From Bacteroidales bacterium (lineage in GTDB: Bacteria > Bacteroidota > Bacteroidia > Bacteroidales > NBLH01), in the NCBI GenBank assembly GCA_026988445.1, contig JALSLF010000013.1, forward strand, positions 1 through 5,297: DNA of 5,297 nt, written 5' to 3'. A model generated the notes under the pieces. The model made no database searches. It had not been told where the DNA came from and worked only from the letters and a program-made list of their open reading frames with translations. Shown here piece by piece: positions 1-4,697 of the stretch (the first letter of the stretch is position 1; each line of letters begins with the position of its first letter). Both the position numbers and the translations under genes were made by a program.

Positions 1-6
1 GCATTT

Positions 7-43
7 TTTATGAGTTTATTTTTAAACCCATAAAGTTCTTTTT
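7..43 (+). terminator. Probable intrinsic terminator of a gene left of the window
   Basis: Bases 7-18 pair with 23-34 to give a stem of about 11 pairs with one A-C mismatch (13/28) and a TTTT loop (19-22). It is followed on the plus strand by GTTCTTTTT (35-43). The T-run lies on the plus-strand side only, so it would end a rightward transcript entering from outside the window. The stem is AT-rich and therefore weak, and there is no gene in view to confirm the role. Confidence 0.5.
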
Positions 44-58
44 ATAATTTAAATTGGC

Positions 59-126
59 GATTGTTAATTGCCATTTTTTGATGATTGTTAATTGCGAAAA
101 TTTGACGATTGCAAGTTACTACTTAC
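59..126 (+). repeat. Long direct repeat, copy 1 (68 bp)
   Basis: Bases 72-126 are identical over 55 bp to 240-294. Extending left, 59-71 matches 234-239 once a 7-bp gap (TTAATTGC-type segment) is allowed. Within this copy GATTG recurs every 24 bp, at 59, 83 and 107, and the 13-mer GATTGTTAATTGC occurs twice (59-71, 83-95). The sequence is non-coding. I do not recognise it as an insertion-sequence end. Confidence 0.9.
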
Positions 127-170
127 AAAGCTATGATTTTTAAAAAAATTACAATCGTTTTAAATAAAAA

Positions 171-203
171 GACATTAACAGGTGCTTCGCTCGCTGTCAA
201 GTC
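171..203 (-). terminator. Imperfect hairpin, possible leftward terminator
   Basis: The arms 171-181 and 194-203 pair through GAC/GTC, TT/AA and ACAG/CTGT, with one bulge and one mismatch, around a 12-base loop containing GCTTCGCTCG. On the minus strand the hairpin is followed by TTTTTATTTA (complement of 161-170), as an intrinsic terminator would be. However, no minus-strand gene ends here within the window. It may instead be a relic of a lost gene or part of the repeat unit between the two direct-repeat copies. Confidence 0.3.
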
Positions 204-233
204 ATTAAAAAAATCAAAATAACAACAAGTATT

Positions 234-294
234 GATTGTCATTTTTTGATGATTGTTAATTGCGAAAATTTGACGATTGCAAGTTACTACTTAC
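234..294 (+). repeat. Long direct repeat, copy 2 (61 bp)
   Basis: This copy has the same orientation as the one at 59-126 and lies 168 bp downstream over the identical 55-bp core (240-294). It differs by lacking 7 bp near its left end: GATTGT is followed directly by CATTTTTTGAT. The perfect identity in non-coding DNA implies a recent duplication, gene conversion or a selected function. Confidence 0.9.
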
Positions 295-348
295 TTTTTT
301 TCTAAACTTTTTAATCTCAATATCTTGGCACTTCTTTTTGTACATAAT

Positions 349-361
349 CGCTCAATTTAGG
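349..361 (+). repeat. Dispersed intergenic motif CGCTCAATTTAGG, copy A
   Basis: The 13-mer is repeated exactly, in inverse orientation, at 3580-3592. Similarity continues on both sides: ATAAT precedes both and a TTTAA stretch follows both, once small gaps are allowed. Two weaker relatives flank each other at 4117-4157. This copy lies about 100 bp before abiEi and is non-coding. Function unknown. Confidence 0.6.
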
Positions 362-388
362 TTTAAGGCTCATGAAAAAAGCATAAAA

Positions 389-429
389 TTACGGTGATTT
401 TCTGCATTTTTTAACTAATTTTACGGTGA
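389..429 (+). promoter_or_regulatory. Paired TTACGGTGA boxes, candidate AbiEi operator
   Basis: TTACGGTGA occurs at 389-397 and again at 421-429, in the same orientation and 32 bp apart, which is about three turns of DNA. The second box ends 32 bp before the abiEi start codon. AbiEi antitoxins of studied systems bind repeats in their own promoter and repress it, so these are the obvious operator candidates. TAATTTTA at 416-423 is a one-mismatch fit to TAnnTTTG and overlaps the second box, but in such AT-rich DNA that match alone means little. Confidence 0.45.
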
Positions 430-461
430 ATAATCATAATATCCGTTTTAAAAGATAGGAT

Positions 462-1052
462 TTGTCAAAAAAAGAACAAATATTAAAGCTCTTTAAGCAA
501 AAAAAAGGTATAATAAAACTACAAGATTTATTAAAAATTGGAGTTAATAAATACCATTTGCAAAAACTTGTAAAAGAAGGTAAAGTTGTACGTTTGAAAC
601 ACGGAATTTATAAACTTTCAGATTATCAAACCAATGAATACTTAGAAATTAAAAACCTTGTTCCAAACGGAATTATTTGTCTTTTTTCGGCATGGAATTA
701 TTATGAATTGACAACATATATACCTTACGAATTTCATGTTGCTATTGAAAAAAAAACAAAAGTAAAACTTCCTGATTATCCACCAATAAAACTGTATTAC
801 TGGGACAATAATTATTTAAAAACAGGGGCTAAAACTGTAAAGATTGACAATTTCGAAATTTCTATTTTTGATATTGAAAAGTCTGTTTGTGATGCTGTAA
901 AATTTAGAAATAAAATAGGAAAAGATATTTTAAATGAAATATTAACGGAGTATCTAAAACGAAAAGATAAAAACCTTGACTTGTTAATAAAGTACTCAAA
1001 AACTTTACGGGTTGAAAAAATATTAAAAAATTATTTAGATGTTTTATTGTGA
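462..1052 (+). CDS. abiEi: AbiEi-family antitoxin and autorepressor
   Basis: This is the antitoxin of an AbiE (type IV) toxin-antitoxin pair. In studied members it neutralises the nucleotidyltransferase toxin without forming a stable complex and represses its own operon. The 196-residue protein has a basic N-terminal winged-helix region (about 1-55, with GVNKYHLQKLVKEGKVVRL and HGIYKL). A middle part follows with PNGIICLFSAWNYYELTTYIP (about 68-88), then the typical IFDIEKSVCDAVKFRNKIGKD segment (135-154) and a helical C-terminus. The start is TTG: an in-frame TAG lies two codons upstream (456-458) and the protein has no internal methionine, so no ATG start is possible. AGGA (457-460) is too close to that TTG to be a normal ribosome site. 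The stop codon overlaps the start of the toxin gene. Family assignment is confident; activity is inferred. Confidence 0.9.
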   Translation: MSKKEQILKLFKQKKGIIKLQDLLKIGVNKYHLQKLVKEGKVVRLKHGIYKLSDYQTNEYLEIKNLVPNGIICLFSAWNYYELTTYIPYEFHVAIEKKTKVKLPDYPPIKLYYWDNNYLKTGAKTVKIDNFEISIFDIEKSVCDAVKFRNKIGKDILNEILTEYLKRKDKNLDLLIKYSKTLRVEKILKNYLDVLL

Positions 1053-1912
1053 AAGAAAATCTATCAAAATCAATTAGGGCAAAGCTTTTACATATCTCTA
1101 AAAAGGAGAATATTAGTCATCAAATGATGATTATTCGTTATTTTCAAGAGCGATTACTTTATCGCTTGTCAATTTCAGAATTTAACAATAATTTTTGTTT
1201 AAAAGGCGGTGTATTACTCTATATGTTTGACCAAAAGAAAAGTCGCCCAACAATTGATATTGATTTTCTCGCAATGCAAACGGATAATGATAAAGATTCT
1301 GTGAAAAATATTTTTTCAAAAATTTGCAGAATAGAATATAAAGAAGACGCTGTAACTTTTGATTATCAAAATATAACAGTTACAGAAATAACAAAACAAG
1401 CAAATTACAAAGGAATTAGGATAAATGTAATCGGAAAGTTAGACACAATAAAACAACGTATCCAAATTGATGTTGGTTTTGGAGATAAGGTTTATCCAAA
1501 TCCATTAATGGTTAATTATCCTGTAATTCTTGAAATGGCACAACCGATAATACAGGTTTATTCAATATATTCGGCAATTGCGGAGAAGTTTGAAGCAATG
1601 ATACAGCTTTCAGAAGCTAACAGTAGAATGAAAGATTTTTACGATATTTATTCTTTACTCAATAACAATGAAATTGATAAATCCAAACTTGAAAATGCAA
1701 TAAATATTACTTTCAAAACGCGAAATACTGTTTATACTGAAAATCATAGTGTTTTCAAAGAAGAATTTTGTACAAATAAAGATAGATTAACTCAATGGAA
1801 CGCTTTTAAAAAGAAAACAAAGATAATTGATAATCTAACTTTTGATACAGTATTGAGAAAGATTAAAGAAGAAATAGAACCAATATATAAACGAATTGAC
1901 AAAAAGCCATAA
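1049..1912 (+). CDS. abiEii: AbiEii-family nucleotidyltransferase toxin
   Basis: This is the toxin of the AbiE pair, a DNA polymerase beta-like nucleotidyltransferase. Studied relatives bind nucleotides, and the mycobacterial MenT enzymes add nucleotides to tRNA 3' ends and so block translation. The 287-residue protein keeps all the family motifs: LKGGVLLYMF with the GG pair at 53-54, TIDIDF with D70 and D72 as metal ligands, IDVGFGD (140-146), and the C-terminal K180-FEAM plus RMKDFYDIYSLL (193-204). The GTG start at 1049-1051 overlaps the abiEi stop in GTGA, so the two are translationally coupled. The first in-frame ATG would remove about 25 residues of the N-terminal helix and is less likely. 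There is no frameshift or missing catalytic residue, so it should be active. Role in phage defence is inferred from the family. Confidence 0.92.
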   Translation: MKENLSKSIRAKLLHISKKENISHQMMIIRYFQERLLYRLSISEFNNNFCLKGGVLLYMFDQKKSRPTIDIDFLAMQTDNDKDSVKNIFSKICRIEYKEDAVTFDYQNITVTEITKQANYKGIRINVIGKLDTIKQRIQIDVGFGDKVYPNPLMVNYPVILEMAQPIIQVYSIYSAIAEKFEAMIQLSEANSRMKDFYDIYSLLNNNEIDKSKLENAINITFKTRNTVYTENHSVFKEEFCTNKDRLTQWNAFKKKTKIIDNLTFDTVLRKIKEEIEPIYKRIDKKP

Positions 1913-1921
1913 CATCAGCTT

Positions 1922-1953
1922 GATTGTCTGCCATTTTGCTTGATTTTAATTGC
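1922..1953 (+). repeat. Degenerate relative of the upstream repeat, 3' flank of the AbiE pair
   Basis: GATTGTCTGCCATTTT followed by TTGATT and TTAATTGC follows the same order of words as 59-95 (GATTGT, TGCCATTTT, TGATT, TTAATTGC) if three small gaps are allowed. The next bases, TGCTTCGCTC at 1951-1960, match 183-192 exactly. The similarity is suggestive only, because such AT-rich words recur by chance. Confidence 0.3.
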
Positions 1954-1968
1954 TTCGCTCATATTACC

Positions 1969-1988
1969 AAGGCGTAACCATTAGCCTT
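1969..1988. terminator. Hairpin between convergent abiEii and yciO-like genes
   Basis: AAGGC and TAA (1969-1977, with G1974 bulged) pair with TTA and GCCTT (1981-1988) around a three-base CCA loop, giving eight base pairs. It lies in the 84-bp gap between two converging genes, where a shared terminator is expected. Neither strand shows a clean T-run after the stem, so any intrinsic termination would be weak. Confidence 0.4.
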
Positions 1989-1996
1989 TATAAAAT

Positions 1997-2611
1997 CTAA
2001 TATATCAACTCCCCTACCCCTTCTCTGATAATTTCCGGCTCATCGCCCGTACAATCAACAATGGTTGAAGCAGTGGTATTCCCGTATCCGCCATCTACAA
2101 CAATATCAACAATATCTGCATATTTTTCATGAATAAGTTCGGGGTCGGTAGTGTATTCTACAAGATCATCATCATCCCGGATAGAGGTAGTGAGTACCGG
2201 ATTGCCTAATTCTCTAACTATTTCACGAATAATATTATTGTCGGGCACCCGGATACCAATAGTTTTTTTCTTACTTTTCAGTATTTTGGGTATTTTATTA
2301 TTAGCTTCAAGAATAAAGGTAAAAGGTCCGGGTAAATTACGTTTCATTATCTTAAAAACATGATTACTAATCGGATGTGTATATTCGGAAACCGAGCTTA
2401 AATCTTCACAAATAAACGAGAAATTTGCTTTTTTAGCATCTAAACCTTTAATCTTTGCCAATCGTTCAATGGCTTTATGATGAAAAATATCACAGCCCAA
2501 ACCATAAAGTGTATCAGTCGGGTAAATCACTAAACCACCATTTTTCAGCACATCAACAATTTGCTTTATGTGCTTTGGTGAAGGGTTTTCTTCATAAAGT
2601 CTGATCAACAT
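1997..2611 (-). CDS. YciO-like protein of the YrdC/Sua5 family
   Basis: The 204-residue single-domain protein belongs to the YrdC/YciO/Sua5 family, whose TsaC and Sua5 members make threonylcarbamoyl-AMP for the t6A modification of tRNA. Visible family features are PTDTLYGLGCD (31-41), LPGPFTFIL (93-101), TIGIRVPDN (117-125) and VDGGYG...STIVD (172-186). It lacks the C-terminal Sua5 domain. The TsaC/Sua5 K-x-R and S-x-N signature reads K55-G-L57 and S143-I-R145, so the Arg and Asn are missing. With NFSFICEDLS (63-72) and the ending REGVGEL it resembles E. coli YciO more than TsaC. Databases will probably call it threonylcarbamoyl-AMP synthase, and that should be treated with caution. The ATG start lies 20 bp after the nadE stop, so the pair is probably one operon. 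Confidence 0.85.
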   Translation of the reverse strand: MLIRLYEENPSPKHIKQIVDVLKNGGLVIYPTDTLYGLGCDIFHHKAIERLAKIKGLDAKKANFSFICEDLSSVSEYTHPISNHVFKIMKRNLPGPFTFILEANNKIPKILKSKKKTIGIRVPDNNIIREIVRELGNPVLTTSIRDDDDLVEYTTDPELIHEKYADIVDIVVDGGYGNTTASTIVDCTGDEPEIIREGVGELIY

Positions 2612-2631
2612 AATTTTAACTCTTAATTTTT

Positions 2632-3456
2632 CTAATAAGGCACATCGGTAATCAATTCTCTCGGAATATTATACGGATTGTTTCTCTTGTACTCCGAGCT
2701 TAACTTACGTTGTATTACCGGATGATTTTTATATTTTTCAAAATCTTCGGTATTATAAATCATTTTTAATAATATTTGATCTACCTCTTCATAACTTTTT
2801 GCTTGAATTTGTTCCAAGTCGCTGTTTGTAATTCCCAAACCATCGGTTGCTACCGCATCAATACAGGCTTGAAGTGCATTCTTGGCATTAATATCTTCTA
2901 AATTTTTTACAATATAGCGCGCCATTTCATAAACTTCGGTTTTCCATAAGTTTTGTATCATGCCGTAATCGCCAACATCACCATGCAGTGTCCAAAAACC
3001 AAGCAGCAGTTCCGTATAATTATCCGTAGAAAGCACCATTCCGCGATAGCGTGCTGCCAAGTCATACAAATAGACCATTCGCGTTCGAGCTTTAATATTT
3101 CCACGTCTGATTTTAGAAGCTGTTGATTGGGTATCCTCATCACCACTTTCGGTAATCAAACCGGCTAATACTTTAAATCCTTCGGTTAAATCCACTTCTT
3201 TAAAATCACTGACAAAATTTTCGCCTATTGCTTTTGCACGGACAATTTCATCGGGTTTATTTGTTTCAATGGTAATGCTACGCCCGTAAATAGGAATATT
3301 TAGTTCATCACACACCGGTTTTGCCAAAGCAGCCGTTAAGGCACTATCAATACCACCGGATAAACCAACTACCAAAGATTGTAATTTACTATCCAAAATG
3401 TATTGTTTTAATATACTACGTATATTATTTACAGCAGTTTTATAATCGCTAATCAT
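2632..3456 (-). CDS. nadE: NH3-dependent NAD(+) synthetase
   Basis: This enzyme carries out the last step of NAD synthesis in the cytosol: deamido-NAD is adenylated with ATP and then amidated with ammonia. The protein (274 residues from ATG at 3456) has the ATP pyrophosphatase P-loop SGGIDSA (33-39), RRGNIKARTRM (117-127), STDNYTELLLGFWTLHGD (143-160), KTEVYEMAR (172-180) and the terminal HPVIQRKLSSEYKRNNP (245-261). There is no N-terminal glutaminase (nitrilase-like) domain, which fits the ammonia-dependent form and its usual length of about 275. The reading frame is open 13 codons further to a TTG at 3495, but that TTG lies in a TAnnTTTG promoter box, so ATG at 3456 is preferred. It is followed after 20 bp by the YciO-like gene. 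Confidence 0.93.
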   Translation of the reverse strand: MISDYKTAVNNIRSILKQYILDSKLQSLVVGLSGGIDSALTAALAKPVCDELNIPIYGRSITIETNKPDEIVRAKAIGENFVSDFKEVDLTEGFKVLAGLITESGDEDTQSTASKIRRGNIKARTRMVYLYDLAARYRGMVLSTDNYTELLLGFWTLHGDVGDYGMIQNLWKTEVYEMARYIVKNLEDINAKNALQACIDAVATDGLGITNSDLEQIQAKSYEEVDQILLKMIYNTEDFEKYKNHPVIQRKLSSEYKRNNPYNIPRELITDVPY

Positions 3457-3492
3457 AATAGAAATTTTGTAAAATAAAGCATACAATTTGCG

Positions 3493-3500
3493 CAAATTTA
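3493..3500 (-). promoter_or_regulatory. Bacteroidota-type -7 box for nadE
   Basis: On the minus strand this reads TAAATTTG, a perfect fit to the -7 consensus TAnnTTTG. Transcription would begin about 7 bases downstream, leaving a leader of roughly 30 bases before the ATG at 3456. No good TTTG box is seen at the -33 position; TTTA about 24 bases upstream is the nearest. The position supports the ATG start of nadE. Confidence 0.5.
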
Positions 3501-3579
3501 CATAAAATTTCTTAATCAGAATTGTAAATAAGTGTGGAAAAAATATTTTAAGCGTATTGTGTAGTAATAATCTTTAAAT

Positions 3580-3592
3580 CCTAAATTGAGCG
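3580..3592 (-). repeat. Dispersed intergenic motif CGCTCAATTTAGG, copy B
   Basis: On the minus strand this is identical over 13 bases to 349-361, and the flanks are similar too (ATAAT before, TTTAA after). It begins five bases beyond the stop codon of the 137-residue protein gene, between that gene and nadE. It has no visible hairpin of its own. Confidence 0.6.
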
Positions 3593-3596
3593 AGCA

Positions 3597-4010
3597 TTAT
3601 AAACCCAAATTTTTAATGCTTATTGTAATTAATTCTTTGCCCGATTTATTGGCAAGGAAACCCCAAACATCATAGGCTCCTGCTAAACCAATATCTTCAA
3701 TTCTTCCCGTTCCGAACGTGAAGTTTGCAACTATTATTGCAGAAATTTTACCGGTAAGCAGCTTTGTTTGTAAAGATTGATTATTCCATAATATATCTTT
3801 TATTTTCTGGGATTTTATATTTATATCGATGTTTCTTTTTTGAACTTGCCGGACTTGAAGAAGTAAATCTACTAATTTTTTTCTTTGTTTTTGTGGTAAA
3901 CAGGATAGAAAAGCGCTAAGCCTTTTTGCGGTATCTGCAATATCAATTTGTTCCCCTTTATCTAAACTTTTTAAAAACCGCTTTTGCACTTTGCTTTCCA
4001 ATATATTCAT
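3597..4010 (-). CDS. Hypothetical protein, 137 residues
   Basis: I do not recognise a family. The frame opens with ATG at 4010, preceded at a suitable distance by a perfect TAnnTTTG box, and ends with TAA, so it looks like a real single gene. The N-terminal half (about 1-85) is rich in Lys, Arg, Gln and Leu and probably helical (KRLSAFLSCLPQKQRKKLVDLLLQV within 29-53). The C-terminal part changes character: a hydrophobic strand-like IIVANFTFGTG (92-102), a glycine-rich IEDIGLAGAYDVWGFLANKSG (104-124), and a final strand ELITISIKNLGL. There is no signal peptide, membrane segment or cysteine cluster. It sits alone between bacteriohemerythrin (181 bp away) and nadE, which gives no clear hint of its role. 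Confidence 0.7.
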   Translation of the reverse strand: MNILESKVQKRFLKSLDKGEQIDIADTAKRLSAFLSCLPQKQRKKLVDLLLQVRQVQKRNIDINIKSQKIKDILWNNQSLQTKLLTGKISAIIVANFTFGTGRIEDIGLAGAYDVWGFLANKSGKELITISIKNLGL

Positions 4011-4049
4011 TTGATGTGTTTTAAATCTGCAATGAAATTAAAATATTTA

Positions 4050-4057
4050 CAAAGGTA
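4050..4057 (-). promoter_or_regulatory. Bacteroidota-type -7 box for the 137-residue protein gene
   Basis: The minus strand reads TACCTTTG, a perfect match to TAnnTTTG. A TTTT about 16 bases upstream could serve as a weak -33 element. Transcription starting about 7 bases downstream would give a leader of roughly 32 bases before the ATG at 4010, the same geometry as at nadE. Confidence 0.5.
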
Positions 4058-4116
4058 TAAACGAATATCTACGAAAAGTGTTAAAAGTGCTTAATTAATC
4101 TTAAAAAACGTTAAAT

Positions 4117-4157
4117 CCGAATTGAGTGTATAAATATTGAAATTCACTCAACTTAGC
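4117..4157. repeat. Inverted pair of the CTCAA(T/C)TTAG-like motif; possible hairpin
   Basis: AATTGAGTG (4120-4128) pairs with CACTCAACT (4145-4153), giving nine pairs including one wobble around a 16-base AT-rich loop. Each arm also resembles the dispersed motif: CACTCAACTTAGC on the plus strand at 4145-4157, and CACTCAATTCGG on the minus strand at 4117-4128. It lies about 40 bp downstream of the bacteriohemerythrin stop. TTTTTT follows the hairpin on the minus strand some ten bases on, so weak termination is possible. Confidence 0.45.
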
Positions 4158-4191
4158 TAAAAGAAAAGTAAATGTTTATGGAATAATTCTG

Positions 4192-4602
4192 TTATAAGCC
4201 GTTCTCTTTAAAAAGTGCAATATACTTTCGGTCGGTGCCGTTAATATGTTCAATCAGCCATGAGCGTAAAAAGTTCATCAATTTAAAAGTAACCGATACT
4301 TTGCCTGCTTCCATATCTTTCTGAAATTCCTTTATTTGGTTAACAAAATATCGATGTTGCTCCATATGCTCTTCGATGTTTTCATAATTAAACTCTTTAA
4401 AATACTTTTCTTCCACACCAAAATGATACACTGTATAATCAGCTAACTCTTTTACAATTTCTTTGATTTTTTCATTTGTAGTACGGTCAACAAACGATTC
4501 GTATAAAGAATTTAAAATAGCAATTAGTTTTTTATGTTGCTCATCAATGATATTAATCCCTGTATTATACTTTTCACTCCAAATAATAAAAACACGTGCC
4601 AT
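4192..4602 (-). CDS. Bacteriohemerythrin, diiron O2-binding protein
   Basis: This is a cytosolic four-helix-bundle protein that binds O2 reversibly at a diiron centre; in bacteria such proteins are linked to oxygen storage, delivery or sensing. The 136 residues are exactly one hemerythrin domain. All seven iron ligands are visible: H23 (in DEQHKKL), H60 and E64 (YHFGVEE), H79 and H83 (HMEQH), H119 and D124 (EHINGTD). The N-terminal IIWSEKYNTGI and C-terminal FLRSWLIEHI are typical. There is no fused signalling domain, transmembrane segment or signal peptide. The ATG at 4602 fits the usual start just before the W-x-x-x-Y motif. It stands apart from both neighbours (181 bp and 95 bp), so it is probably its own transcription unit. 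Confidence 0.95.
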   Translation of the reverse strand: MARVFIIWSEKYNTGINIIDEQHKKLIAILNSLYESFVDRTTNEKIKEIVKELADYTVYHFGVEEKYFKEFNYENIEEHMEQHRYFVNQIKEFQKDMEAGKVSVTFKLMNFLRSWLIEHINGTDRKYIALFKENGL

Positions 4603-4697
4603 AAATATAATTTATTAATTTTTATATGATAGACAATATTTGAAAAAACAAACAAAGGCTAAAATATTTTATTCAAAATTAACAAAAAAAGAATAAT

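Larger units (their letters stand above)
1..461. other. Gene-free, repeat-rich region upstream of abiEi
   Basis: I see no convincing coding sequence on either strand here and no tRNA-like fold. The stretch is very AT-rich. It holds a probable terminator near the left edge, two copies of a long direct repeat (59-126 and 234-294), an imperfect hairpin between them (171-203), one copy of a dispersed intergenic motif (349-361), and two TTACGGTGA boxes close to the abiEi start. The only ATG followed by a short frame near the gene (372-386) encodes four residues. The pattern fits a non-coding boundary of an accessory cassette. Confidence 0.7.

Noticed and set aside
59..294. Possible CRISPR array
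   Set aside because: GATTG recurs at 24-bp steps, but the units are not uniform repeats separated by unique spacers, and the larger duplication includes the would-be spacers. No cas gene is present.
372..386. ATG AAA AAA GCA TAA as a leader peptide before abiEi
   Set aside because: Only four codons, with no ribosome site or attenuator-like structure to support it.
2151..2363. Plus-strand open frame of 70 codons
   Set aside because: It lies wholly opposite the YciO-like gene, whose protein sequence is clearly conserved; the plus-strand product has no recognisable features.
2958..3146. Minus-strand open frame of 62 codons
   Set aside because: It is an alternative frame inside nadE, covering the conserved nucleotide-binding part of that gene.
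4603..4697. Promoter for bacteriohemerythrin (TTTG, 17 bases, TATCATAT on the minus strand)
   Set aside because: The -7 part fits TAnnTTTG poorly and the region is so AT-rich that such partial matches are expected by chance.
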